Assembly (NCBI GenBank): GCA_949126835.1
Contig: OX421509.1
Coordinates: 10,064,920-10,128,919 of the forward strand
Direction of reading: 5' to 3'
Origin: Anisus vortex
Lineage: Eukaryota; Mollusca; Gastropoda; Planorbidae
Length of the DNA stretch: 64,000 nt
In this document: positions 1 through 11,014 of the stretch, in pieces
How the letters are laid out: the number at the start of each line of letters is the position of its first letter
Position numbering within the stretch: position 1 is the first letter of the stretch
Program-made: the position numbers and the translations under genes
Notes under the pieces: generated by a model
The model's database searches: none
The model's input: the letters and a program-made list of their open reading frames with translations, nothing else
What the model was told of the DNA's origin: nothing

Positions 1-378
1 TTAATTGATTAATGTGATTAGGCTAGGGCCGGCTAGACCTATTTACACTTTCAATTTCACTTTATAGGCCTACACTTTTAATGTTTCGTAGGCTAAGCTA
101 CGATGTCTAGTGATAGTGTTGGTGAATAGGCTATCTAGTCAAGTCACTAATAGGCTCACATCGTCTATGATCTATGTCTATGATAATAATAAAATAGCCT
201 ATTTTATTTAACATACATAATACAGCTTAAATCTTAATAAGACTTAAAACACAACACATCATTTCAAAAAAGCCTATATGAAACTTTATTAATACAGCGG
301 CCATTATTACTTGTACACCATTACAGAAAGTAAAGACAAATCACGTGCTTTTTGTCACGTGATTGCAAACGCCCTATA
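1..378 (-). repeat. Interspersed repeat, inverted third copy of the 29.9-30.3 kb sequence
   Basis: Read on the minus strand this segment matches 29886-30302 and 39920-40322 closely, including the shared strings TAGGCCTATAAA and CACATTAATCAATTAA. The match stops abruptly at about 378, where the shared end reads TATAGGGCGTTTGC on the repeat strand, so this is probably a true element boundary. The other end lies outside the window to the left. No coding potential was recognised in this piece. From 379 to about 519 I see only AT-rich sequence. Confidence 0.75.
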
Positions 379-519
379 TCTTGTTATCCATAAAAAAAAA
401 TTTCTCACATATGTTGTATGTATTTATTTATCGTTTTATCTGTAGATAACCACTTATCTATGTATATTTCTAATCCATTAATCGTTTTTTGTCTACACAT
501 TTTATCTTATACATTACAT

Positions 520-1340
520 ATGCTCCTTCTATAAAGAAGATTTTTTAGTCCAACGCTCATCCGTGGTCCGAGTCTAGTCTTGCATTTTAGTTAATGTCTT
601 AAATGATGTTAAGTCACTAGTTTTCCTGGTTTGTTCAAGCAACCCATTTCATTCTCGAATGCCACATAGGCAAAATGGTGGATAAAGTTGACTGCTGAGG
701 TGTCCATTCGCTCTCCCCCCCCCCAACGACAATACGCAGGCGCGTAACCAGATTTCTCCATTCATCCCGGCCAGCAGCCGTTTGCAGGAGCGTATCAAGA
801 GGTCGTTCGGTCCACTCTGTCAGGTTGTTCAATCCCTTGTTTTTCTGGCGACATTTTTCTGTGTGCTCCTTCCACTGTACCTTATAGGAGGGTTTCTGCC
901 AAGGAGCGATTCCTCACAGTATGATTAAAACCGTCTCAGCTGTCGTCGTTTTACAGCTGAATGGAGTACCACCTGTTTCCCCGCCAGATTATGGACCTGG
1001 AGCAAGACATATTCATTTGTTTTCCTAATATCTTTTTAAAGCATTTGTTCTCAAAGGGCTGAATTCTTAGACAGCCTATGTATTCAGCGCCCATCCTTCG
1101 CCGCCATATAAAAATCTGGAAAGTACCACAGATGAGTATAATTTTATTTTCACTGAGGAGCTAAGATTGCTTCTCTATATTTTCCATAGTTTGACCATGA
1201 TGGAGGAGGCCAGGCTAAGTCGATATTTAATTGCCTTTATCGAATTTCATTTCCATATCTAGTTAAGGTTGACCCTAGGCATTGGAATGTTTCAACCTCC
1301 AACTCATTTCTGTGCACACAAAGTCAAAATTAGTTAATGT
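520..1340 (-). mobile_element. LINE 3' end relic (reverse transcriptase C-terminal region plus 3' UTR)
   Basis: On the minus strand, broken frames give pieces typical of the C-terminal region after a LINE reverse transcriptase: a KLYSS-like stretch, an FENKC(F/L) stretch, AVKRRQLRRF (about 925-955), and TEWTERPLDTLL followed by AAGRDEWRNLV (about 730-825). Several stops and shifts separate them, so it is dead. The 520-640 part is the 3' UTR of the same family; it recurs at 7440-7545, 9795-9845, 58030-58216, 58757-58815 and, split by a SINE, at 61650-62206. It lies in what would be intron 1 of lectin gene A. Confidence 0.6.
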
Positions 1341-1368
1341 TATTAAATACTTTTTTAAGCTTTTACAG

Positions 1369-1542
1369 CGGAATCAAAAGTGTCTACATCAAAATTCTAT
1401 AAAATAGCAACACCTCAATATACCATCCTCAACACCTGGACATCTGACAAGGCCACCAGCACTACTGATTGTGCAATCCAGTGTCTTAGTGAAAACTGTA
1501 TCTGCTTTTCATATAACATACTTCAACAGCGATGTGACATGG
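1369..1542 (+). CDS. Gene A exon 2 (PAN/apple-like segment)
   Basis: 174 nt, preceded by TTTTACAG and followed by GTAAGT. Phase 1 at both ends. Encodes the Cys-rich segment with DCAIQC and NCICF. Same length as exon 2 of genes B and C. Confidence 0.87.
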
Positions 1543-4500
1543 GTAAGTAAGATACAAAATGACTCTGTTATATATATTTATATATATAGAAGCTAAATTT
1601 CCCGGCATTGCCTGGGGAAAAAATTATATTAAATATAATTATTATTCACTTAAAACATTTAGAAAAGTAATTTAAAATAAATATTGTATTTGGGTTAAAA
1701 ATAGGCATGTCTTTTCATTTAACAAGATGTTAAGAATATCCCTGGCTTAGAATAAAACAACAGTTTCTCGCATACGTCTAAAATATAATTAATAGATTTT
1801 ACTTACTGAAAAACATTTTAGGATAGCTTTAACTTGCTTTAAACCTCGAATTTTTTTTATAATCTTAAAACAAAAAGAAGTAATATTAATGGAAATAAAA
1901 TAAAAAAGAAAACGCAAAAAAAAAGCCATCAGTTTGGAATCGAACCCAGGTCGCCCGCATGGCAGTCAGATATGCTGACTACTCAGCTACGAAGCAGACC
2001 TGCCGGAAGCGAGATCGCATAAATAAAATAAGAGGCAATAATTTCACGTGTCTTTAAATTAACCAATGGAGATCGGAATCCTCACACACAGTAGACCGTG
2101 AGTGGATTCCGAAAACCATTAGTGCCAAAATTAAGGTCATTTATAATATTAAAGTAAAGGCAAATATTAAACGGGCTAATTACTAATATTATAAAAAAAA
2201 CTAATTAAACTCCGGCTAATAAATTGATCACTTCGTGACATTAAGGGGGGGGGGGGAAATCACTATGTTTAATAATAATAATAAAGTTCACTGTTGGTCA
2301 GTAAGTTTCAATTAGTACATAGTCACACATTCATTATTACACACCGTAGGTCACACAGCCATTATTAACCTTAAAATAGTATTTAAAACAATGCATACAT
2401 TTTAGGAAATTGCAAAGCTGGCATCACAAGTACGGCTACAAGTCAAGAATTCTATGTGACATGTAATACAAATGCTGGCTTCCAACTTTTAGCTAGCGGT
2501 TCAGTTGCAGCGTGTGTCTGGGAGTCTACAAACAAAGTTAACTACATTACAGCTAGAGATGACTGCCGAGGTAAGTTAGAAAACCACGTTAGCACTATAT
2601 TTATTATTATCATGCATTCTGTATAAGATAACTTCATTTAAAAAAAATCATTAGAAATGTCTATTTCTTTTGTTACTTAGCCATCGATTTTAGAAATATA
2701 ATAAAGTTTTAAATACATTTGTCTAAAGGTGATAGTCGACAAAATGCCATCAAAAACAAATATTTTCCTTGGTTTATTGTTTCAAAAAAACTCTTACTTT
2801 AAAAAAAAATAATGCACTATAAAAAAATCAAGCTATCCATTTTGCTTAAACAAAATCAATAAATATATCCCAACTTTTGAATATTTTGTTTCAAAATATA
2901 TCATTTAGACTTGCTGATTAAATACTAAAACAAGTAAATCTTACAAATACAATGTAAGACACAGTTGAAATAGAACATTTACATCACCTGATAACTTTTA
3001 ACAAAACCAAAACATTATCTTAATTTGGAAAGTTGCCATTTAACAAAAATAATAACCCATATTGTCATCGATTTTAGTAATAAAACTAAATAACCAATAC
3101 AATCCGAAGTTTTTTTCGTTGAAACCATTTATATTCTTTGAATGTTTGCACTAGCCTTACGAAGATCGTACTCTTTCACAAATAGAAATAAAACAAACAA
3201 TTAAACTAAAAAACAGCAGAGTTGATAGATCATCATTATTCCAGCAGCCATAAAATTAATAGATACATAGGGCTTAAATTTTAAAGATTTTAAACCATTG
3301 GGAATTTGCCTGCAGGTGTTTATTAAAGGGATTTATCAATGTACTCAATAAGGGGGAGGGGCACGGGAGTTTTTCCCGGGTATGGCGGGTGTTCCCGAGT
3401 CTACCCAGCTCTTACCTGACCTTAGTTGGGGTAAAGAAAAGGCGGCTGTGCATTGTGCTGGCCACACAATCACCTAGTGTGCCGCGGCCACAGAAACTGG
3501 TGAACGCTGCTGTGATCAATTCGGTCCGAAGGGTACTTTACTTTATTTACCATAAAGTGTGACGAGAGAAAAAAAAAAGTTCAAAACCGTTTTGTGTGGA
3601 GAACATTTACATATAAACCGTTTTGTGTGGAGAACATTTACATATAAACCGTTTTGTGTGGAGAACATTTACATATAAACCGTTTTGTGTGGAGAACATT
3701 TACATATAAACCGTTTTGTGTGGAGAACATTTACATATAAACCGTTTTGTGTGGAGAACATTTACATATAAACCGTTTTGTGTGGAGAACATTTACATAT
3801 AAACCGTTTTGTGTGGAGAACATTTACATATAAACCGTTTTGTGTGGAGAACATTTACATATAAACCCAAAGTAACTGTAATTGTTGATAATATAACAGA
3901 CAGAGGTGTATTCTAAAATATAGATTGTAGGCTAAACTGTGCTTTTGTAAACAGTTTTGTGTATGTGTGTGTGTGCTTTTCTCCTGATAACAGCTACCCA
4001 TTTAATGCCAATGCCAATCGATTAGAAAGTCTTCATGTGTAAATCAGCCTTTAGATATGAAAATGAAAGAAATTTGTTATATCACTATATTTGTTTTCAG
4101 TATTAGGTTATTATATAAACAAAATGGTTGTTGTCTTTTTGCGCGATAAATGTTGTGGTTGTTGTTTTGCGTATTATGTAGGCCTACTTCCCATTCAACT
4201 CAGGCAAAAAAATTATAACGTCTCTTTCCCAAACTTGCCTAAATACTTCCGCTGTTAGTCTATGTTAGTCAGCATGATAATTAAGTTACAGCGTGTGTTT
4301 GGGTATCTATCAACTAAGTTACCCACACTACTGCTCGAAATGACTGCCGAGGTTGGTCAAATGTTTAGAAATTTGTCATTTATACAGCAGAGTTCTAGTG
4401 TGTTTAATTTACTTCTTTTATTGTAAATGTTACTTATGCAAGCGGTGGGTACAAACGTACCTGATATAATTTGAACACCTCAGCTATTGAATCGATTCGT

Positions 4501-7500
4501 TTTTTTGGATGAAATGTGAAGTAAACGCAAGTGCTGCTAAAATCTGATGTCCCCCAACAGTAGGCCTACATATTATTATACTAATAAGATATCGAAATCG
4601 GAATCGCATGGACTTTTCGAAAAGTAGGGGTCAGTATTAGACAAGAATGGTGTGCGGCCGCCTAGTCCTGTGGTTAGTTCACTAGACTGTCAACAGACAC
4701 GTCGCAGGTTCTGTCCCTGCCGCCGACCTTTTCTAATATTAATGATATTTTGATCTCAGTTTCACTGAGATAACCTAAGATTTATTTCGCTTAAAGTACA
4801 GATATAATAATACCGTAAAGCGGAATAAATACGTAGTAATTATAAAAACTGGGTATTTAATGTAATGTTTGAAAATATACTTATAAATGTATTAGTCTTA
4901 TAATATTTATTTACTTTTTAAATACGTTTTACAGCTTGATCATTTCTAAGTTAAACATTTTGAGCCATTTATTATTTTGTAAAAGAAGAAGAAAAAAAGC
5001 ATATTAGAAATATTAGCTCAAATATTTAAAAAACTTTTCCACATTTTATTCAATAGTGATGCCAAACAAGTTTTTTTTTGTAATTATTTATATACATTTA
5101 ACATTGTGGTATACATTACAATATTTAATTATTTGAGGATTAAAATAATTTACATTAAACAGTTGTAAATAAAGGTTTCCTGCATTAATTGTTTGTCCAT
5201 TGAAGGAGTTTTTACTTGAAACATTAATAATTACAGAAATTATATAGTGTTATTAAATAAGTCTCTTATATTTATTAATTAATAATACAAATAAATCCGG
5301 TCCAAAGGTTTGGAATCTACTTCCCATTCAACTCAGGCTAACAAGTTCTATTGATACTTTCAAAAAGAACTTAAAAACTAATTATTTCAAGATTTACCTT
5401 AGTTAACAATGCTTTAGACCCATGCTGTCTTACTTATAGGTTGGGTCAGTTAATTCTTCATTTATTTAATTTTTTTATATTTTTTTTTAAATCATCAATT
5501 AGCTTTGTCTCCTAGCCTAGAGTAATGTCCGTGTTCTTAGTTGTATGTTAAATGCGCTCTGAGCTTACACTGTGTTTGTTGGCAGCGCTATACAAATAAT
5601 ATTATTATTATAAATTCGTTTTAGAATCACTTATATTTCAGTTTAATTAAAGAAGATGAGCATTAATACTCGTTTAAATGTAACTAGTCTGTATCAATTG
5701 TATGCTTAAAACAGCTTTATGTGCAGTAAAATCTGTTCAAAAGCTGAAAGCAGTTGGGAATAGCAGATGACTTTCCTAAGTAGCTTCCTTCCAGATTTTT
5801 TCCGCAAATGAGCACATTTTATGCCCATTTTGTAAACGTTTAAAATGCAACTGGCTCCATTTTTAAATCGCCAATATTCCTTCAATTAAAAAAAAGATCT
5901 ACATCTAAGAAGGTTGTAGCAATATCAAACCAGTAAGGCTTGGTGTGGTATGAAAAAATTAGTCCATCAATTTGAAAGTCTTGCATTTGATTAGAAAACT
6001 CCGGTTTTAGTGCTATGATATACTTCTAAAAAAGCCCAACTATCTTAATATATTCTTTAACAAAGGGATGTACGTGCAGTTTCAATGCAAATTCATTTCA
6101 GTGATCCTTGTAAATGCAAGTTCAACTTTCTGAAATGTATCAGAAACATCGGCTTCAACAGTCAGTTGTCCTCATTCAGAACCGGAAAATGTTGTTGTTT
6201 TTATTTTAAAAAAAACACCTCTTGTAAGTCTCTCGCGTGCCATTAAAAATTGCTCTGCGCGCCAAGTTTAGCACACATGCCGTTTGTTGCTGACCCCTGA
6301 GATGACCTTAAGACATAACAGTTTTTATTTATTACTGGATGAGTACATGCTACCAGACAATTAAGCTTTACTTTTAGCTTACGTTTATTTGAGTAAAAAA
6401 AAAGGAAATTATACAATAGAATAATATAAAAATAAATTATACTACTTATACTAGAATACTTTTTAGATAAATTCCTCCAGCGGCGATAGTATGGCGTATC
6501 GTGGATTGATGTTGTAGTCTATCCCAGATGTATTGGCAATCTATTGTGTGACAACATTTAGTTACTAAAAGTTTTGTTGGTGATTGTTTGTATCACTCAC
6601 TACAATATTACAGCAGTTCACAAATAAGTAATGCATTTAATGATTTTTTTTTTTAGACAGCTTTGCATTAACACCTTAAATTAATTTATTAATATTATTA
6701 TATGTATTACTATTATTATCTTGATATAAATTTTTATTGTTTGCCAATTTATTTTATAATTTTCTAGTTATGTCTTTGACTTTGCCTTTCTTGCCTTTAT
6801 TGTACTTATTGTTTGTACTATGTGACAAAATACTATTGTTCATTGACGAGTACTACAACTACAAGCGATGGCTACAGCACACAGAGGTGCGTTGGTTAGA
6901 AAAAGATGACCTTTAAATATAATGTATGAACTTGGATTCGGTGCACGAGTTTTTAAAAAGCAAATGCGCTTCTTTGGTAGAAAATCAATCAGTTTCTCTA
7001 GGTCTGCTAGTTTTGGCAACAATTTTGTATTCATTCTTATCACCCTCTTTTGTGGAAAGTGGATTTTATGCTAATACCATTTGGTTGTCAAAAAAAGAAA
7101 AACAAGACAAGCTGCAAATAGTGACCGACATTGAAACAAATATAGACAAAACCACTAGCAACCTACCAGGCAAACGATTCACATTAATATTGTTTTTTTT
7201 AAGCCTCTTGTTTAGGTAATTGTTTGATCTATTAATTCTTACAATATGTTTTCGTTTCAGTTTTTTTTTTTAAAGATAATAAATAAGCACACACATCTAG
7301 TCGGCTTAAAAAAAATTGCCTATTGAGAGGGAAGGGGGGTGGGAGGTAGACGCTAAAAAGCAAGTTAGAAGGAGGGCGGTGAGCGGAAAATAATTGTAAA
7401 AGGGGGCGATGAGCTGAAAAAGGTTAAGAACCTATGTTCTATACAATGATATTATTGCGTCCTACGAATATCCGTTGTTTGAGTCTTTGTCTTGCACTTT

Positions 7501-10500
7501 TTAGTACTGTTTTTAAATGATGTTAAATCTGGTTAAAAAATAACTATATGTTCCATCGGTAAGCAGTTGTATAATTGATGTTTTCCTTAACCTAAGCTGC
7601 AGGTTGTCGTTAAATAAGCACTGAAGTAGAGGCCGACCGAAATTCAGTTTCGGTTTCGGCAGAAGCCAAAAAGTAACCTTTCGTTTTGTTTTCGGTTTCG
7701 GCCAAAACTAATACTTGCTTTCGGTGATCAACTGAATATCTTTCAAAATTCGGACTGCAACGCTAGTGTTGCATCTATTACTCTGCTTGTTGATAATTTA
7801 CCCTGCTTGTTGATAATTTCATTTAGTTCAACTGTTGCGAATAAATCTGTGTAAATTATAAAATTTAACTTAATGATAAACGGGTTATTTAACTACCCCC
7901 TAAAATGTCCTTTTAGTGAATATAAAATGTATTTTAATACTTTTTTCTTTGGTCAGTCTTCTAAGTGTAAAATTCGATTTTATACCTTATATATCTTATA
8001 TATCATAAAAACATTTTATTGTGGTCTTTTGATTTCGGTTTTCATAGTAAAGATGTTCTTTTGTGCTTTTATGTAATGCCATGTTATATTATTTATATCT
8101 GTATATTTACTAATTAGCCAAATCAGCGTATCTGTATACAGTAAAGAGCCTGGACAAACTTAAGTTACTACAGGGCAGTACCGGGAATATTGTTTGGGTA
8201 GGTCTGAACGATATGGAAGTGGAAGGCGTCTACAGGTGGGAAGATGACAACACCATTTTGAACGCTACCTTTAAGCGGCAGATCTTTCTGTCAGGTAAAA
8301 TCTATTCAACTGATTTCCGTATTTAAAAAAAAAAATTGCACATTTCTCATGTGTACAAATGAACGAATTTCGACTTTAGCCCTTTGGTCCCGATTGGCCA
8401 AAAGGGATTTGACTACACCGTTCCATCGGTCTCAATCTTGGGCGGCTCCCCTAAAGTTGGGTCTATGTGAGACATTACTGTAATCGCCTAAAAAATACAA
8501 CAACAAAAACAAAAAGGACGAGCATTCTGGCTCTTATGTCCAGGGCGTAACGTTTGTTCAGGTGTAAACCAGGGCGGGGGGGGGGGGGGGGGGGGTCACA
8601 CACATTTTCTGTCCGGGCGTCAACAAACCCCACTGCACACTGAATGCTTAGCGTGCGGTGTGACTTAAGGTAAGGTATACACAGAAACATGCACTATTTA
8701 TTCCTACTGCGGAATTCCCAATCGTATCCTTATCGTGTTGGCTCTCACGTATACCTACGCCAGGTCGAGCAAACCCCTCATTATAGGTATGGACATCCAG
8801 GCACCAGGGCGGGGTTGAGGCGGCGATGCTGCGCTCATTACTTCCTCCCTATCGAGCCTCGGAGCCACTCGTCGATAAAATGAGTCCCGAACAGACCGCA
8901 TGGGTTTTCCGCCATGCGTTAGCCCACCGGTGTGCTCTTAATGCAATCGTACTGGTGGTTTCTACACTTCGCCATCGATGAAACCCAAGGTTACAGAAGT
9001 GTCATGTTAGACCAACAGCCTTGGCCTCGTTTGCAACCGACTTTCTTCGGTCTTCCCATTTTTTCTCTCTTCTTCCGAGGGTTCCAGTCTAGTTCCTGTC
9101 TGGCCACATCGCCTTCGGATCTGCCCAAGGTGTGCTCTATCCATCCCCCGTTCGGCTTCCTATCTCCCTTTCCGACTGGCTTTAGCCTGGAAAGGTCCCC
9201 ACAGCTTGACACCTGTACAAAAGATCTTACGGTAATGATTAATAAAATGATAACACGAATAGATCGTACATCGAGATATCTTTATATAGATTGAAGAAGA
9301 AATGTTTTAATTACATTACTTAGCCGTATAAAGTCCAGTTTAAGGTAACATTTTATTAGACTGACATTATGCAAGGTTTTGGTCTAAGTTAGGGATGTTA
9401 AAACCGTTTTTTTTCCAAAACCGGTTTTCAATTCTATAAAACCGGTTTAAAACCGGATTCCGTTTCCCCCTTCCACTCGCGCAATGTCACAAGTCACAGG
9501 CCGGAAAAGACAAATGTGCGTAGTTTTGTAGCTATATTTGAAAAATACTTCAAAGTTAATTAGTGTTTGCAGGGCATTCAAGGGGTTGATTTGTGTGAAT
9601 ACAATATGATTTTGTACACTTACCATAAAATTCTTTCATTAAAAAAATCTGGGCTAATGATTAAAACTGATAACAGCTTTCATTTTTCAAAAGTGATAAT
9701 CAAATTACCGATTATCGTTGACCAAAATATTAAGAAGTATTTGAAGAGAAATATAATCTATCCTATTATGGTAACTTGTTAAATAATGTATTATCTTATG
9801 CATTACAGACGCTCCTTATATAAAGAAGATTATTGCGTCCTACGTATTGAAAGGTTTCGCGTAGCACAAATCAAAAGAATGTGTATTTAATAGTGCCGTT
9901 AATAATAAAGCACAAACGCGGTGTCTAGCCGAATTGTTCCGGGTCACAGGGAAGGGCTAGTTTGCGTCTTTCCATTGCGTACATCAAAGAGGAGCCGACA
10001 AGAAAAAAGATTTATGTTAATTGTAACTGTAACTTAACAGTTGGTTTGATGTTTTTATCGTAAGGCATAGACTAGTTGGTATTTGGAAACACAAGAAACA
10101 CAATATCTAAGACTAGGCCTAAATAGTGTTAGGCATTTCAGGAAATGTTTTGTGCGAATCCAACAATATTCAATAGAAATATTTCCATTAGAACCAAAAA
10201 AAAGGGTCTTCTAGTTGTAGTAATAATTACCTTCCAGCTTTCAAACAACAAACCGAAATCTGGTTTTGAAAATCAAAACCGGTTTTTTGTTTCAAAACCG
10301 GAATCCGGTATTCCGGTTTTCGTTTAACATCCCTAGTCTAAGTATAACACATATTCTCTAAACTCTAGAAGTATATGACTTTTAATAATTTACAGGCCAA
10401 CCTGATAATGCCAAGGGATCGCAAGACTGTATTTTTTATGGAATCTACACCAAGCTAGATGACGATAACTGCAATACTTTGTTATATTATAAATGTGAAC

Positions 10501-10523
10501 AACCTCTCTTCAACTATCCATGA
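1369..10523 (+). CDS. Lectin gene A: PAN-like plus C-type lectin domain protein, QPD type, partial (exons 2-5)
   Basis: Predicted secreted lectin-like protein. Exons 1369-1542, 2406-2570, 8118-8294 and 10396-10523 splice in one frame with AG/GT borders and phase 1 junctions, ending in TGA. Exon 2 gives a PAN/apple-like Cys pattern (DCAIQC, ENCICF, QRCDMG). Exons 3-5 give a CTLD with six canonical Cys, ITARDDC, a [11 protein letters not shown] core and YRWEDD. The sugar-site triplet is QPD (10398-10406), which in CTLDs usually means galactose-type specificity; the usual WND position reads LDD, keeping acidic ligands. Exon 1 with the signal peptide is not visible: the expected interval holds a LINE relic, so it lies upstream or is lost. 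Intron 3 (about 5.5 kb) and intron 4 (about 2.1 kb) are swollen by transposons. Sugar binding is inferred from family knowledge, not shown. Confidence 0.85.
1925..2008 (-). repeat. tRNA-derived SINE head
   Basis: On the minus strand a TAGCTGAGTAGTCAGC D-arm-like A box and a GGGTTCGATTCC B box lie about 40 nt apart, with CTGCCAT in the anticodon-loop position, resembling a Gly(GCC) tRNA. The acceptor stem does not pair well and an AT-rich tail follows, so I read it as a SINE head or tRNA pseudogene in lectin A intron 2, not a working tRNA gene. Confidence 0.5.
2406..2570 (+). CDS. Gene A exon 3 (start of the CTLD)
   Basis: 165 nt between TTTAG and GTAAGT, phase 1 on both sides. Encodes GNCKAG at the start and ACVWES then ITARDDCR at the end, the first part of the lectin fold. 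Confidence 0.87.
3345..3545 (+). repeat. SINE body fragment without tRNA head
   Basis: Shares GTCTACCCAGCTCT, CTTAGTTGGGG and GCTGGCCACAC with the fuller SINE at 11583-11785. The tRNA-like promoter part is missing, so this copy is 5' truncated. It sits in intron 3 of lectin gene A. The preceding 2571-3344 is AT-rich intron with nothing recognised. Confidence 0.6.
3587..3866 (+). repeat. 31-bp minisatellite, nine identical copies
   Basis: Unit starts CCGTTTTGTGTGGAGAACAT and runs 31 bp. Nine copies follow head to tail with no difference that I can see, which implies recent expansion or homogenisation. It lies in intron 3 of lectin gene A. Confidence 0.95.
4281..4351 (+). pseudogene. Decayed partial copy of lectin exon 3
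   Basis: The 3' half of exon 3 is recognisable: GCGTGTGTTTGGG, then AACTAAGTTA and GAAATGACTGCCGAGGTTG, matching the ACVWES to DDCRG coding stretch and its splice donor. The 5' half and acceptor are absent and substitutions change key codons. It lies between exons 3 and 4 of gene A, evidence of an old partial exon duplication. Confidence 0.7.
5299..5607 (+). mobile_element. LINE 3' end inserted into the hAT-like repeat
   Basis: From GGTTTGGAATCTACTTCCCA to an ATT-repeat tail after GCGCTATACAAATA, this matches the 3' end of the LINE at 62840-63735. The related repeat copy near 24413 runs uninterrupted from AATAATACAAATAAAT into TTGTTTTAGAATTAATG, giving the empty site. The copy is a 5'-truncated insertion. 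Confidence 0.75.
6184..6297 (-). repeat. hAT-type terminal fragment
   Basis: On the minus strand it begins CAGGGGTCAGCAAC and contains TTGGCGCGCAGAGCAATTT and GGCACGCGAGAG. The same terminal pattern occurs at 60480-60661, where it ends CACCGACCCCTG on the plus strand. Probably a solo end of a non-autonomous hAT element. Confidence 0.45.
7440..7545 (-). repeat. LINE 3' UTR fragment
   Basis: Contains ATTATTGCGTCCTACG and AAATGATGTTAAAT in the order found in other copies of this LINE tail (520-640, 58094-58216 reversed). Short and non-coding. Confidence 0.5.
8118..8294 (+). CDS. Gene A exon 4 (CTLD core)
   Basis: 177 nt between TAATTAG and GTAAAA, phase 1 on both sides. Encodes [24 protein letters not shown] and YRWEDD. 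The conserved Trp of RWEDD is present here, unlike gene B exon 4. Confidence 0.87.
8509..8990 (+). repeat. GC-rich interspersed repeat, copy 1
   Basis: Shares GGACGAGC, TCCAGGGCGTAACGTTT, ATACCTACGCCAGGT-like and GGTAT/GGACATCCAGGCACC-like blocks with 13329-13790. A run of about 23 G (around 8575-8596) interrupts it. It is much more GC-rich than its surroundings. Frames are broken and I recognise no protein, so I leave it unclassified. Confidence 0.6.
9390..10335. mobile_element. Non-autonomous hAT-type transposon, 946 bp
   Basis: Ends are inverted: TAGGGATGTTAAAACCG at 9390 and CGTTTAACATCCCTA ending at 10335. It is flanked by a perfect 8-bp direct repeat GTCTAAGT (9382-9389 and 10336-10343), the size expected for hAT. 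Subterminal AAACCGGTTTT motifs cluster at both ends. No transposase frame is seen. A LINE 3' tail fragment (9795-9845) is nested inside. It lies in intron 4 of lectin gene A, 60 bp before exon 5. Confidence 0.88.
10396..10523 (+). CDS. Gene A exon 5 (sugar-site loop and C-terminus, QPD)
   Basis: 128 nt after AATTTACAG, ending in TGA. Starts GQPDNAKG and contains QDC, LDDDNC and YYKCEQ. An AATAAA signal follows at about 10539-10544, only 16 nt after the stop. Confidence 0.87.
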
Positions 10524-10560
10524 ACATGGAAATTGTAAAATAAAAAAAAAATTTACATTA

Positions 10561-11014
10561 AAGACCAAGTGAAGAGTTTTTTTTTCAAAGGAAAGAGATT
10601 TGGAATAGCCTCATACGGCAGTGACGTTTGAGAAAGGAAATAAATGAACAAAACTCGAAGATATAAATCTATATTTAACCATTTTGTTAAAAATAAGAAC
10701 CGGGAAAAGATTCAAAACATGTGGCAATAGATTTAAAACACGTGAAGATATTCATTTTTCCTAGTCTGAATCCTTTCTCTTACGTCACTTTTCTATGTTG
10801 CCGGAAATAAAAACATCTCAAATGGCTACAAGATTTGGATTTTCCCTCTGAAAAACACACACATTTTAGTGCAAATAGTGAACTAATTACTTGAAATGTA
10901 TCTTTTACATCTTGTATAAATGATTTTTATTAACATTCAGATGCTGAACACACTATTTACTATCAAAATGAAATGTTGACTCAATTTTTATAATAAAACT
11001 CTTCACTTGGTCTT
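10561..11014. mobile_element. MITE with TA target duplication
   Basis: Terminal inverted repeats AAGACCAAGTGAAGAGTTTT at 10561 and AAAACTCTTCACTTGGTCTT ending at 11014, flanked by TA on both sides. A second inverted pair lies inside (GTGACGTTTGAGAAAGGA near 10621; TCCTTTCTCTTACGTCAC near 10770). No coding sequence. TA duplication fits Tc1/mariner-type mobilisation. It sits directly after the poly(A) signal of gene A. Confidence 0.85.

Larger units (their letters stand above)
4640..7432 (+). mobile_element. Composite hAT-like (ZBED-type) element relic with nested insertions
   Basis: The 4640-5298 part matches 23520-24440 over several hundred bases. Its right end (7370-7432: GGCGGTGAGCGGAAAA to AAGGTTAAGAACC) resembles a hAT terminal sequence and matches 24480-24538. 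A C-terminal hAT transposase-like relic lies at 6926-7175 (FVESGFYA, WLSKKEKQDKLQIV; compare the family pattern VEAGFS...LL.K.RNRL). At the left, 4650-4735 has a tRNA-like head with CAGGTTCTGTCCCTG as B box. The 23.5-24.5 kb copy lacks the middle (about 5660-7365), so it looks like an internally deleted version. No clear left inverted repeat was found. Confidence 0.5.

Noticed and set aside
3587..3866. Regular 31-bp repeats resembling a CRISPR array
   Set aside because: Units are head to tail without spacers, and the sequence is eukaryotic.
7626..7760. TTTCGG-rich stretch considered as a transposon end
   Set aside because: A start-like TAGAGGCCGACCGAA is present, but no matching inverted end or target duplication was found before 8118.
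8475..8690. Minus-strand frame with a proline run
   Set aside because: The proline run is a G homopolymer inside a non-coding repeat.
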